The notes below the pieces were generated by a model. That model did not search any database. It was not told where the DNA came from and saw only the letters and a list, made by a program, of their open reading frames with translations. The position numbers and the translations under genes were made by a program. A stretch of 64,000 nucleotides of DNA from positions 124,001 to 188,000 of the forward strand of contig CAWDDG010000004.1 of assembly GCA_963801065.1 (NCBI GenBank), in the 5' to 3' direction. The stretch is from CAWDDG01 sp963801065. Its GTDB lineage: Bacteria > Actinomycetota > Actinomycetes > Jiangellales > Jiangellaceae. Each line of letters starts with the position of its first letter. Position 1 is the stretch's first letter. Below, piece after piece: positions 42,760 through 52,353 of the stretch.

Positions 42760-43617
42760 TCAGACTCCTGCCGCTGCTGTGACGGCCCGCCGGGTCAGCA
42801 CCTGCGCCAGGTGCGTCCGGAAGTCGGCCGACGCGTTGGGGTCGCTGGTCGGGCTGGTGCCCTCCGACGCGTGCGCGGCAGCCGCTGTCACGGCCTCCGC
42901 TGTCGCGGCACCACCGGCGAGGGCCCGCTCGACGGCCCGCGCCCGAACCGGCGTCGGGCCCATGTTGACCAGCCCGATCCGGGCCTCCGCGACCGATCCG
43001 TTCGAGCGATTGACGACTGCGACGGCGCCGACCAGGGCCCATGCCTGGGCCACCACGTTGAACTTCTCGTACCGGTGGCCCCACCCGTCGCCCAGCTTGG
43101 GCACCGACACCGACACCAGGACCTCGCCGGGACCGACGACCGTCTCCAGGTAGTCGACGAAGAACTCGCTGGCGGCGACGGTGCGCCGACCACCGGGACC
43201 CGCGACCTCCATCGACGCGTCCAGGGCCAGCGCGAGGGCCGGCAGGTCGCCGGCGGGATCGGCGTGTGCGATGGAACCGCCGAACGTACCAAGGTGTCGT
43301 ACCGCGGGGTCGGCAACCGTCGACGTCACGTCGGCGATCACCGGGCAATGGGTGCGCACGAGCGGGTCACGCATGACCTGGTCGTGCGTCGTTGCAGCAC
43401 CGATGACGAGCCGGTCACCGTCGTCCCGGACGCCGCGCATCTCGTCGACCCGGCCGACGTCGACCAGCACCTCCGGATACGCAAGCCGCATCCGCAGCAG
43501 GGGGATGAGGCTCTGCCCACCGGCCAGCACCTTGGCGTCGTCGCCGTGCTCGCCGAGTGCGGAGAGCGCCTCGTCGACCGACCCAGCACGCACGTAGGAG
43601 AACTCAGCCGGGATCAC
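42760..43617 (-). CDS. coxM: FAD-binding medium subunit of a CO-dehydrogenase-like enzyme
   Basis: A 285-residue xanthine-dehydrogenase-type FAD subunit. FAD motifs are AGGQSLIPLLRMRL and TFGGSIAHADPAGDLPA (the TxGG region). GTG start 43615-43617 overlaps the large-subunit stop as GTGA. It passes electrons from the iron-sulfur subunit to the respiratory chain. Confidence 0.95.
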   Translation of the reverse strand: MIPAEFSYVRAGSVDEALSALGEHGDDAKVLAGGQSLIPLLRMRLAYPEVLVDVGRVDEMRGVRDDGDRLVIGAATTHDQVMRDPLVRTHCPVIADVTSTVADPAVRHLGTFGGSIAHADPAGDLPALALALDASMEVAGPGGRRTVAASEFFVDYLETVVGPGEVLVSVSVPKLGDGWGHRYEKFNVVAQAWALVGAVAVVNRSNGSVAEARIGLVNMGPTPVRARAVERALAGGAATAEAVTAAAAHASEGTSPTSDPNASADFRTHLAQVLTRRAVTAAAGV

Positions 43618-45985
43618 TTCGCACCTCCTGAAGCCGTGCGGATCGCTTGCCAGACATGCATCGGTGTGCACGGCATTTCGACGTCGTTGACGCCTGACGG
43701 CCGCAGGGCGTCGACGATCGCATTCACGACCGCAGGCGTCGAGGCGATCGTGCCGGCCTCGCCGACTCCCTTGACGCCGAGCGGGTTCGTCGTCGACGGC
43801 GTCTCGGTGCGGTCCGTTGTGAACGACGGGAGGTCGACCGCGCTCGGCACGAGGTAGTCGACGAGCGTGCCCGTGACGAGGTTGCCGTCGCCGTCGTACA
43901 CCGCGCCCTCGTACAACGCCTGTGCGATGCCCTGCGCCACGCCGCCGTGAACCTGGCCCTCGACCACGAGCGGGTTGACGACTTTGCCGACGTCGTCGAC
44001 CGCGACGTACTGCTTCAGCGCGACGGCACCGGTCTCGGTGTCGACCTCGACGTGCGCCAGATGCGTGCCGTGCGGGAACGAGAACGTCTCGGGATCGACG
44101 ACGGCGTCGGCGGTCAGGATCGGGGACGCGCCGTCGGGGAGGTCGTGGGCGACGAACGACGCGAACGCCAGCTCCTGGATGGTCTTGGCGGAGTCCGGCG
44201 AGCCCTTCACGGTGAACTTCCCGGCCGAGAACTCGAGGTCGGACGGATCGCACTCCAGCTGGTGCGCCGCGAGCACCCGCGCCTTCTCGACGATCTTCTC
44301 GCTCGCCCTGACGATGGCCATGCCGCCCACCACGAGCGACCGCGACCCGTAGGTATCCAGCCCGAGCGGAGCCGTCCTCGTGTCGCCGTGGACGACGACG
44401 ACGTCGTCGAACCCGACCCCGAGCGCGTCGGCCGCGATCTGCGCGAAGGTCGTCTCGTGGCTCTGGCCGTGCGGAGAGGTGCCGGTGACGACCTCGACCT
44501 TGCCGAGCGGCAGCACCCGGACGGTGGCCGCCTCCCAGCCACCGGCCACATACCCCTCCTTTCCCAGCCAGCGCGAGGGCGCCAGCCCGCACATCTCGGT
44601 GTAGGTCGAGACGCCGATGCCGATCTGCACCGGGTCGTTGCGGTCGCGCCGCTCCTGCTGCTCGCGGCGCAACGCGTCGTACCCGAGCAGCTCGGTGGCT
44701 CGCACCGTGGCCTTCTCGTAATCGCCGGAGTCGTACTCGAGCCCGGCGACGGTCGTGTAGGGGAACTCGTCCTTGTCGATCCAGTTCTTGCGACGCAGCT
44801 CGAGCGGGTCCACCTGCAACTCGTGGGCCAGCTCGTCCATGATCCGCTCGATGACGAAGGTCGCCTCGGGCCGGCCTGCGCCCCGGTAGGCGTCGGTGGG
44901 TGTCTTGTTGGTGAACACCCCCATGCAGGAGAGGTCGTGCGCCTCGAACTTGTAGATGCCGGGGTACATGTAGCGGCCGAGGAGCGGGATGCACGCCGTG
45001 ACCAGCTGCAGGTAGGCGCCCATGCTGGCGATCAGGTCGACCTTGAGGCCCAGTACGGTGCCGTCGCGCATCGCGGCGATCTCGACGTCCTGGATGAGGT
45101 CGCGGCCGTGGATCGTGACCTGGAAGTTCTCGCTTCGGGTCTCGGTCCACTTGATCGGGACGCCTAGCTTCTTGGCCAGGGTGAGGCAGATCGCCTCCTC
45201 GGCGTAGACATCGAGCTTGGAGCCGAAGCCACCGCCGACGTCGGGCGCGATGACCCGGATGCTCTGCTGCGGGATCCCGCAGGTCAGGGCCATGAAGATC
45301 TGGACGAAGTGCGGGACCTGGGTCGACGACCAGAGGGTGAACTCGCTGGTGGCGGGGCTGGGTTGGACCACGACAGAGCGTGGCTCCATGGCGCTCGGGA
45401 TCAGCCGCTGATTGATGTACCGGCGCTTCAGCACGATGTCCGCACGGCTGCGCGCCGCCGCGTAGTCGCCGTGGCTCTCCTTCCAGGTGAAGCATCGGTT
45501 CGCGGGAATGTCGTCGTGCACGAGGGCAGAACCGTCGACGAGGGCCGCCTCCATGTCGACCACAGCCGGGAGCGTCTCGAACTCGAACTCGACGGCTTCG
45601 AGCGCGTCGACGGCGGCTGCGCGGCTGGTCGCGGCCACGACGGCGACGCCGTCGCCGACGAAGCGCACCTTGTCGGCGGTGAGGGGAAAGTGCGGCGGCG
45701 ACTTCTGGTCCTCGGACACTGTCCAGGCCATCGGCAGCGATCCCCAGTCGCCAGCGAGGTCAGCGCCGCTGAACGCGGCAACGACACCCGGGCGCTCGCG
45801 GGCCCCGCTGACGTCGACCTTGGTGATCGTGGCGTGCGCCACCGGACTGCGCAGGATCGCGAGGTGGAGCATCCCGGGCAGCGTGATGTTGTCGGTCCAT
45901 TGGGTGTGGCCGGTGATCAGATGGGCGTCCTCACTGCGCAGGCGGGCCTGCCCGACCTCCGCGACCCGGCCTTCGGCAACGGTGC

Positions 45986-45989
<4 letters not shown>
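43614..45989 (-). CDS. coxL: Molybdopterin large subunit, form II CO-dehydrogenase-like
   Basis: A 791-residue molybdenum hydroxylase large subunit. The active-site loop reads AYRGAGRPEA (near 366-375), the form II motif, instead of the form I AYXCSFR that marks proven high-affinity CO oxidisers. VGGGFGSKLDVYAEE and GVKGVGEAGTIASTPAVVNA are the cofactor-binding motifs and catalytic Glu region. Start ATG 45987-45989 overlaps coxS as ATGA. Because form II enzymes may oxidise other carbonyls or aldehydes, CO as substrate is uncertain. Confidence 0.94.
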
Positions 45990-46486
<497 letters not shown>

Positions 46487-46751
46487 TTCCTCCTCCTTCG
46501 CATCGGAGACTCCGGCGGTCGGGAGGGCGACGGCGCGTACTCACGTGCCGGAGCCCTCCGGCACGTGGCTCAGGGACCGATCACGCTGCCCATGGGGCAT
46601 CCCTTCGTGGCTCACGCCTTGGCTGCCACCCTAGGCACGAGCGGCCCCGTGCGTAAGACCCTGCGGAGCCGACGATCTTTCCCGGCGCCGACCGGCGGGC
46701 GGCTTGTCAAACTCGCGCGGCGGCCTGGGACACGGCCACGGCTAGCCTGGT

Positions 46752-47417
46752 ATGACCATCACGTCCGAGACGCAGGAGCCCGCGATGTCCGGGTGGCAGC
46801 CGCACGACTACGAGCCCGAACGGCCGACGCCTCCGCCGGCGGGGGTTCCGACGGCGGCGCCGCCTGCGCCCGATGGCTCGCCCTCGCATACCGGGAAGAA
46901 CGAGCACGGCATGCCCGGACGCAGACGCCGGCGCTGGCTCGGCGCAGGCGTCGCGGTGCTCGGGCTGGCGCTTCTGGCATCCGCCGCTCTGGCGACCTAC
47001 CTATGGCAGACGACCGACGAGTGGATGGCCGAGTCGGATCGTCTCGAGACCGTCGCAACCGAGCTCGCCGCCGAGAGAGACGACCTTGCCGGCGACCTCG
47101 ACCAGGCGCAGCGCGACCTCGCCGCAACCGAGCAGCAGCTGCGCGAGGCTCAGGACCGGATCACCGCCCTGGCCAGCGAGAAGGCCCAGACCGCCGACGA
47201 GCGCGAGGTGGCCCGGCAGGTGGCCGGCAACGTCGCAGGGGTGGCCAACCAGCTCGAGGTGTGCGTGCGCGGCCAGGATCAGCTGATCACCGCGCTGGAG
47301 GACGTCGAGGCCTACGACCCGGCGTCCGTCTCAGCGTTCGCGCGTGAGGTCAGCGACGCCTGCACGCAGGCGCTGGAGGGCAGCGAGGAGATCAAGCGGC
47401 AACTGGGGATCGAGTGA
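46752..47417 (+). CDS. Membrane-anchored coiled-coil protein
   Basis: A 221-residue protein: Pro-rich acidic cytosolic N-terminus, basic stretch GRRRRRWLG, one membrane helix (GVAVLGLALLASAALATYLW, about 64-83), then an outside coiled coil (DRLETVATELAAERDDLAGD and following) and a C-terminal region with two Cys (LEVCVRG; SDACTQ) that may form a disulfide. Its stop overlaps the protease start (GTGA), so they are coupled and may form a complex at the cell surface. Family not recognised. Confidence 0.8.
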   Translation: MTITSETQEPAMSGWQPHDYEPERPTPPPAGVPTAAPPAPDGSPSHTGKNEHGMPGRRRRRWLGAGVAVLGLALLASAALATYLWQTTDEWMAESDRLETVATELAAERDDLAGDLDQAQRDLAATEQQLREAQDRITALASEKAQTADEREVARQVAGNVAGVANQLEVCVRGQDQLITALEDVEAYDPASVSAFAREVSDACTQALEGSEEIKRQLGIE

Positions 47418-48142
47418 GACTTGTCCTCGCCGCAGCCGTGGCCCTGGCCGGCGCGGCGGTGGGTTGCGGCGAGCTTCCAGACCTACCGCCGATGCCGGAC
47501 CCGGTCGCGATCGGCGAGACCACCGCGGCGCCCACGCCGACTCCGGGCGCGACGACGCTGTCGCCTGACGGGTTCCGGACCACCGAACGGGTCGCCGTCC
47601 GGGTCCGCAACGTGGGTTGCGGCGGTGTGAGCACCGGGAGCGGCTTCGCGGTGTCCGAGGACTTGCTCGTCACCAACCGGCACGTCGTCGCGGGCGCCGA
47701 CACCCTCCAGGTCAGTACGTACGACGGCCAGGACCTGCTGGTCGAGACGGCCGGCTCGGCCGTGGTGGCCGATCTCGCCATCGTCCGAACCCGCTCGGCG
47801 CTCCCGGCAGCGGTCACGTTGGCCGACGCCGACCCCGAGGCGGGAGACACCGTCGAGGTGGTCGGCTATCCCGGCGGTGGGCGGCTGACCTCGAGCACGG
47901 GCACCGTCCTCGGCTACGACGAGGACCCGCTCAACGCCAACGCCGGCCAGATCGTCGTCACCGATGCCCGCGCCGAGCCTGGGTCCTCTGGCAGTCCGAT
48001 GTACGACGAGCAAGGCCGCGTGGTCGGCGTCGTCTACGCGGCGACGCAGGACGGCACCCAGTCCCTCGCCGTCCCCTTGTCGACGCTGCGTGCCCTTCTG
48101 GACGACACCAGCGTCGACGACGGCGTCCCGCCCTGCGAGTAG
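47414..48142 (+). CDS. Trypsin-like serine protease lipoprotein
   Basis: A 242-residue exported protease. Lipobox-like AVGC ending at residue 18, Thr/Pro linker, then a chymotrypsin fold with His90 (VTNRHVV), Asp120 (VADLAIV) and Ser192 (PGSSGSPM). No PDZ domain is present. Coupled to the membrane coiled-coil protein upstream, which may tether or regulate it. Confidence 0.92.
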   Translation: MRLVLAAAVALAGAAVGCGELPDLPPMPDPVAIGETTAAPTPTPGATTLSPDGFRTTERVAVRVRNVGCGGVSTGSGFAVSEDLLVTNRHVVAGADTLQVSTYDGQDLLVETAGSAVVADLAIVRTRSALPAAVTLADADPEAGDTVEVVGYPGGGRLTSSTGTVLGYDEDPLNANAGQIVVTDARAEPGSSGSPMYDEQGRVVGVVYAATQDGTQSLAVPLSTLRALLDDTSVDDGVPPCE

Positions 48143-48228
48143 CCCCTGCTCGTGGGTGATCCCTGGGCCGCGGACGCGGACTACGCTCCCTGTGGGAGCT
48201 GAACCGTTGACACGTGGAGGTGTAGGCG

Positions 48229-48615
48229 ATGAGCGGCGAGGTCGTGCATTTCGAGATCCCCGCGGACGACGTCGAGCGGGCGCACTCCTTCTACCGAGAT
48301 GCGTTCGGCTGGGCGATCACCACCATCCCCGAGATGGGGTACTCGCTCGTCAACACGGCGCCGAGCGGCGAGGACGGACGGCCGATCGAGCCGGGCGCGA
48401 TCAACGGCGGCATGTTGGCGCGACAGGCGCCATTCGCCGGGCCGGTCGTCGTGGTCGACGTCGACGACATCGAGGAGGCTCTTCAGCGGATCGAGGAGCT
48501 CGGTGGCAAGACCGAGATCCCGAAGCAGCCGGTCGGCGAAATGGGTTACTCCGCATACTTCACCGACACCGAGGCCAACCTCATCGGCCTGTGGGAGTCC
48601 GCCCCCGAGGCGTAG
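48229..48615 (+). CDS. VOC-family protein
   Basis: A 128-residue glyoxalase/bleomycin-resistance fold protein (GEVVHFEIPADDVERAHSFY then FGWAITTIPEMGY; VVVVDVDDIEEALQRIEELG; YFTDTEANLIGLWE). It has the two beta-alpha-beta-beta-beta modules of this fold and a possible metal site (His7, Glu near the C-terminus). The substrate is unknown. GGAGG lies upstream of the ATG. Confidence 0.9.
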   Translation: MSGEVVHFEIPADDVERAHSFYRDAFGWAITTIPEMGYSLVNTAPSGEDGRPIEPGAINGGMLARQAPFAGPVVVVDVDDIEEALQRIEELGGKTEIPKQPVGEMGYSAYFTDTEANLIGLWESAPEA

Positions 48616-48680
48616 CAGGCGGCGAGCATGCACCGCCGACGAGGTCCAGGGCCCCACGGGAGCTGGCGTCCCCCGCTCTG

Positions 48681-48736
48681 CTGACGAACTCGTCGAATGC
48701 GGGGCAGAACCCCTGTCCGTTCGACGACTTCGTCAG
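48681..48736. repeat. Long imperfect hairpin between genes
   Basis: CTGACGAA-CT-CGTCGAA (48681-48697) mirrors TTCGACG-AC-TTCGTCAG (48720-48736), and the loop itself holds GGGG-CAGAA-CCCC (48701-48713). In all 19 paired bases, interrupted only by symmetric mismatches. It lies between the VOC gene and the next plus-strand gene in an interval (48616-48837) with no convincing CDS. It could be a terminator or a mobile palindromic repeat. Confidence 0.6.
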
Positions 48737-48837
48737 CGCAGCGCGGACCGGCGATGCATTGACATCCATAGCCGCCTGCCCGGCCGTGAGCGCCCAGGAA
48801 TTCATGTTCGCCCGACGATGCGCTACACAATGGAGGG

Positions 48838-49476
48838 GTGACCGAGTGGCGTCCTGACGAACAGGACCGTCCCGACCGGCCGCTGCTGCGGCCGGAATGG
48901 TCAGAGCTGCCCGGAGATCCGGACCCGGCGGACCGCGCGATGGTCGCCCACGCCACTGCGGCGGCGGTCCTGCGCGTCGGTCGCGACCGTGGGCCCGACC
49001 CCGAGCGCACCCGCCGCCTGGTCGGCCTCGCCGACGATGTCGGAATCGACGACATCGCCGCGTTGTGGTGCGACGCCGGCGCCGCCACGCTGCCGGGCAC
49101 ACTGTGGTCTCTGTACCTCTTGCGCACCTGGGTTCACCGCGACGGCGTCGAAGCGGCGCGCCTGTTCGCCGCCGGCCAGCGGGTTGCCGAAGTGTCGACC
49201 GCGGTTGCGGGCGTCGCCGATCCGCCGGGTCCGCACGAGGTCGCCGAGATGGGCGACGCCGTGCTGACCAGCGCCTTCGACGGCGACTTCGCGGTGGCTC
49301 TGGAGCGTGCCGCGGCGTTCTGCCGAGTCGTCGCCGTGGGACGGGCCCATCTCGCAGACGACTGCGCCGACGAGGACGAGGCCACGCGCCAGACCAGGCT
49401 CGCCGACGGCAACCTGCGCATGGCACAGGAGCTCGAGCAGGCCGCCCTGCTGTGGCGGAACGACGATCTGACCTGA
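48838..49476 (+). CDS. Conserved actinomycete protein of unknown function
   Basis: A 212-residue soluble, helical, acidic protein (start TEWRPDEQDRPDRPLLRPEW; centre GTLWSLYLLRTWVHRDGVEA; RLADGNLRMAQELEQAALLW). No catalytic motif or membrane helix. I believe orthologues are widespread in actinomycetes, but I know no function. The GTG start at 48838 overlaps the region GGAGGG four bases upstream. Confidence 0.8.
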   Translation: MTEWRPDEQDRPDRPLLRPEWSELPGDPDPADRAMVAHATAAAVLRVGRDRGPDPERTRRLVGLADDVGIDDIAALWCDAGAATLPGTLWSLYLLRTWVHRDGVEAARLFAAGQRVAEVSTAVAGVADPPGPHEVAEMGDAVLTSAFDGDFAVALERAAAFCRVVAVGRAHLADDCADEDEATRQTRLADGNLRMAQELEQAALLWRNDDLT

Positions 49477-49487
49477 CGCTCAGGTTG

Positions 49488-49623
49488 GGGAACATCCACT
49501 GAGTGGAGTAGGTTCTTGAACTGGCGACAGTCCCCAGGGACTCTCGCTGGGGCGCCAGACCGCGGTAACCCCGGGTCCCACTATTAGCCGCTACGAGCGG
49601 CCTTCGCGCCGAGAGGCGTTCCC
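49488..49623 (+). ncRNA. Candidate structured RNA
   Basis: An interval without a gene folds compactly on the plus strand: closing pair GGGAAC/GTTCCC (49488-49493, 49618-49623), CTGGCG/CGCCAG (49521-49526, 49553-49558) enclosing CCCCAG/CTGGGG, then GCCGCT-ACG-AGCGGC (49587-49601) and CGCC-GAGA-GGCG (49607-49618) with a GNRA loop. It does not match an RNA family that I know. A terminator follows 22 bases later. Pairing alone is weak evidence in GC-rich DNA, so confidence is low. Confidence 0.3.
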
Positions 49624-49644
49624 GGTTTGGCCGTCCCACCTCGT

Positions 49645-49677
49645 GACGTAGCCCCGGCCGTCGGCCGGGGCTACGTC
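49645..49677. terminator. Bidirectional terminator
   Basis: A perfect 15-bp stem GACGTAGCCCCGGCC / GGCCGGGGCTACGTC (49645-49659, 49663-49677) with loop GTC, placed between convergent genes and two bases before the stop of the MMP peptidase. Confidence 0.85.
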
Positions 49678-49678
49678 G

Positions 49679-50029
49679 TCAGTCCCAGCCCAACTCGTGC
49701 AGTCGGTCGTCGTCGATGCCGAAATGGTGGGCGACCTCGTGCACAACCGTCACCTGGACCTCGTCGACCACGTCCTCGTACGAGTCGCAGATACGCAGGA
49801 TCGGGAGCCGGAACAGCCGGATCGTGTCGGGCAGCACGCCCGCATACCAGCCGTCCCTGTCGGTCAGCGGTGTGCCCTCGTAAAGGCCCAGCAGATCCGG
49901 GCTGTCGGACGGCGCCTCGTCCTCCACCAGGACCACGACGTTGTCGATGACCTCGGCCAGCTCCGGCGGGATCGTGTCGAGGGCTTGGGACACCAGATCC
50001 TCGAACTCCTCGGGCGTGACGTCGAGCAC
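49679..50029 (-). CDS. MMP-type metallopeptidase (minimal zincin)
   Basis: A 116-residue minimal zincin. The zinc motif is HEVAHHFGID (HExxH) near the C-terminus, preceded by the family landmarks NVVVLVEDEAP, LLGLYEGTPLTDRDGWYAGV and LPDTIRLFRLPIL. The start is the GTG at 50027-50029; another GTG lies two codons upstream. Widespread in actinobacteria with no confirmed substrate. Divergent from the metallophosphoesterase. Confidence 0.9.
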   Translation of the reverse strand: MLDVTPEEFEDLVSQALDTIPPELAEVIDNVVVLVEDEAPSDSPDLLGLYEGTPLTDRDGWYAGVLPDTIRLFRLPILRICDSYEDVVDEVQVTVVHEVAHHFGIDDDRLHELGWD

Positions 50030-50091
50030 GATCACCAGTGTCGCGGGTGCCGGATAGACGCGACACGGTGGCTCTGTGTTACGAACGACGG

Positions 50092-51570
50092 GTGATCGCG
50101 TCGGCCACGCCGCCCGCACCCTGGCTTCCTGCCTGGGCGCGGAAGGCTGCGCCGTGGGCTGCCACCGTGCTCGCCGGCCTGATCGGCGCCTGGCTCGCAC
50201 TCGTCGTCGCGGGGACGACCCACGCGGCGGCCGGTCCGCTCGGCGTCGACGCCGAGATCGCACCCGGCTGGAGTGGTGACACGGTCGTCGAGGTCGACCC
50301 GGTCGGCACGCTCGTGCTCGACACGCACGACGCTCCGCTGCACGTGCGCATCGCCGTGCGGGCGGTGGACGTCGAAGGCGTCCGGGAGATCGTCAACGAT
50401 CCGACGTCGCTGTCCAGCCTGGACGAACGGCTGGTCGAAGACCTGCAGGGCATTATCGTGCGCACCTCCGTCCGCGCCGGCATCGTGGCGATCCTCGGAG
50501 CGGTGATCGTCGGTGGCTTGGTCCTCCGATCCTGGCGGCGGGGCCTGCTCGCCGGCGCCGTCGCCGCCGGAGCGGTCGCGGGCTCGTACGGGCTCGCGGT
50601 ACTGACTTTCGATCCCGCCGCCGCGCGCGAGCCGCGCTTCACCGGGCTGCTCTCGACCGCGCCCCAGCTCATAGGAAGCGCCGAGCACATCACCGCGAAC
50701 TTCGACGCGTACGCGGACCAGCTGGCGAGCATCGTCACCAACGTCGGCCGGCTCTACGACACCACGCTCACGTTGCCCACGTTCAGCCCCGACGACGAGA
50801 CGATCCGGCTACTGCACGTGTCGGACCTGCATCTCAACCCGGCCGCGTGGGAGGTCATCCGTGCCGTCGCCGACCAGTACGACGTCGACGTGATCGTCGA
50901 CTCCGGCGACATCGCCGACCACGGGACCGCGCCCGAGTCGACATACGTCACGCCGATCGGCGGGCTGGACCGGCCGTACGTGTTCGTCAAGGGCAACCAC
51001 GACTCGGTCGTCACGGCCGCGGCCGTGGCCGACCAGCCGAACGCGGTCGTGCTCGACGGTCCGCCGGTGACCGTCGCGGGCCTGCGGTTCCTCGGCGCAC
51101 CGGATCCGCGTTTCACCCCGGACCAGACGACCAGGGGAACGGCGACGGAGGATATCCGCATCGCGACCGAGGAGCTCGCCGACGAAGCGGCGACGCTCAA
51201 CCCGCCGGCCGACGTGATCGTCTTCCACGACCCGACCCACGCCGAGCTGTTCGACGGCACGGCGCCGCTCGTACTGGCCGGTCACGCGCACAGGCGGCGA
51301 ACGGTCGAGCTGGACGAAGGCACTCGGATCATGGTGCAGGGCTCCACCGGTGGAGCCGGCCTACGCGCGCTGGAGGGCGAGGACCCGACCCCGGTCACGC
51401 TCTCGGTCCTGTACCTGGATCCCGAGACGAAGCGGCTGGTCGCCTGGGACGACATCACGCTGGGAGGACTTGGGCTGACCAGCGCCGAGATCCAGCGACA
51501 CCAGGTCGACGATGACGAGCAGCCCACGGAAGACGGCACCGGCGGCGACTCGCCGACACCCACGCCCTGA
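50092..51570 (+). CDS. Membrane metallophosphoesterase
   Basis: A calcineurin-like phosphoesterase of about 492 residues with two N-terminal membrane helices (WAATVLAGLIGAWLALVVAG; IVAILGAVIVGGLVL) and an external linker between them. Motifs in order: LHVSDLHL (D-x-H), DSGDIADHG, VKGNHDS, IVFHDPTHAEL and LAGHAHRRR, all metal ligands present. GTG 50092 is preferred and may be leaderless, since TGTTACGAA lies 14 bases upstream. Likely acts on a phosphodiester or lipid substrate at the cell surface. Confidence 0.9.
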   Translation: MIASATPPAPWLPAWARKAAPWAATVLAGLIGAWLALVVAGTTHAAAGPLGVDAEIAPGWSGDTVVEVDPVGTLVLDTHDAPLHVRIAVRAVDVEGVREIVNDPTSLSSLDERLVEDLQGIIVRTSVRAGIVAILGAVIVGGLVLRSWRRGLLAGAVAAGAVAGSYGLAVLTFDPAAAREPRFTGLLSTAPQLIGSAEHITANFDAYADQLASIVTNVGRLYDTTLTLPTFSPDDETIRLLHVSDLHLNPAAWEVIRAVADQYDVDVIVDSGDIADHGTAPESTYVTPIGGLDRPYVFVKGNHDSVVTAAAVADQPNAVVLDGPPVTVAGLRFLGAPDPRFTPDQTTRGTATEDIRIATEELADEAATLNPPADVIVFHDPTHAELFDGTAPLVLAGHAHRRRTVELDEGTRIMVQGSTGGAGLRALEGEDPTPVTLSVLYLDPETKRLVAWDDITLGGLGLTSAEIQRHQVDDDEQPTEDGTGGDSPTPTP

Positions 51571-51721
51571 ATGTGATACTTCTCCATTCGGCTGCGACCC
51601 CGGTCTGATCTCGCGGTCCATGATCACGGGCGGCGGCCGGTTTGGACACGACGGGATCGCACGCCCTATCCTTGACCGGTCCCCGACGGCGACGAGCCAA
51701 GGGCAAAGCCGTCACGGTGAA

Positions 51722-51794
51722 GCCCCCATCGTCTAGCGGCCTAGGACTCCGCCCTTTCAAGGCGGCAGCGCGGGTTCGAATCCCGTTGGGGGCA
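51722..51794 (+). tRNA. tRNA-Glu (anticodon TTC)
   Basis: Cloverleaf of 73 bases: acceptor GCCCCCA/TGGGGGC, anticodon arm CCGCC-CTTTCAA-GGCGG (TTC), T arm CGGGT-TCGAATC-CCGTT closing as GGGTTCGAATCCC. CCA is not encoded. Confidence 0.97.
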
Positions 51795-51828
51795 CGGTTG
51801 GGCGGCTTCGGCCGGCCTTCCGGCGCAA

Positions 51829-51902
51829 GGTCCTGTGGAGCAGTTGGAGTGCTCGCCGCCCTGTCAAGGCGGAGGTCGCGGGTTCAAGTCCCGTCAGGAC
51901 CG
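51829..51902 (+). tRNA. tRNA-Asp (anticodon GTC)
   Basis: Cloverleaf of 74 bases: acceptor GGTCCTG/CAGGACC, D arm GAGC...GCTC, anticodon arm CCGCC-CTGTCAA-GGCGG (GTC), T arm GCGGG-TTCAAGT-CCCGT, with encoded CCA at 51903-51905. Phage-like genes start just after it, so it may have served as an integration site. Confidence 0.97.
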
Positions 51903-51929
51903 CCACGAAGCCGCAGGTCAGCGACTTGT

Positions 51930-52148
51930 GCGGCGCCGGCCGAGGACGACGACCTCGCCGGCCTCGTGGTCACGGTGCTCGGCGCGCGGGCCGGGACGGC
52001 GGCCGCCGTGGTCGCCCGGGTCGGTGATCCGATCGTGCCGCCGCACGATGCGGTGTACCTGGCCGGCGAGTACGCCGACCCGCCGACCCGTGCCACGCTG
52101 TCACGGTCGGAACGGCTGGACACGCTCACCGAGCGGCTGCCGTTCTGA
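51930..52148 (+). pseudogene. Phage-like gene fragment (C-terminal end only)
   Basis: Just past tRNA-Asp an open frame ending at 52148 reads DDDLAGLVVTVLGARAGTAA, VGDPIVPPHDAVYLAGEYAD and ERLDTLTERLPF, a coherent protein-like tail without a good start after the tRNA. The small acidic gene and the endolysin follow closely, the order found at the end of phage tail modules. I take it as the stump of a tail gene cut by integration or deletion at the tRNA. Confidence 0.4.
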
Positions 52149-52227
52149 TGACCGCGATCAGCCCCGGGCGATCCGGTCGGGATCTGCATCCACCACACCG
52201 GCGGGCCGACCAACCGATGGAGGCACC

Positions 52228-52353
52228 ATGACCGAAGTGCCCGAGGGCTTCGCCGAGGACACCGACCCATTCACCGAGGAGGACGGTCGCGGCGACAACC
52301 AGGACTGCCTGCTGCCCGACGTCGACCCGGACGACTTCGCCGAGGAGGCATAG
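52228..52353 (+). CDS. Small acidic phage-like protein, 41 residues
   Basis: ATG 52228 with GATGGAGGCACC upstream, ending in TAG at 52351-52353. The product (TEVPEGFAEDTDPFTEEDGR to DPDDFAEEA) is extremely acidic. The last codons contain the ribosome site GAGGAGG of the endolysin, and the genes overlap by one base. Such tiny acidic genes are common before actinophage lysins; role unknown. Confidence 0.65.
   Translation: MTEVPEGFAEDTDPFTEEDGRGDNQDCLLPDVDPDDFAEEA

Noticed and set aside
48681..48736. Integron attC-like site
   Set aside because: The hairpin lacks the RYYYAAC/GTTRRRY ends and no integrase gene is near.
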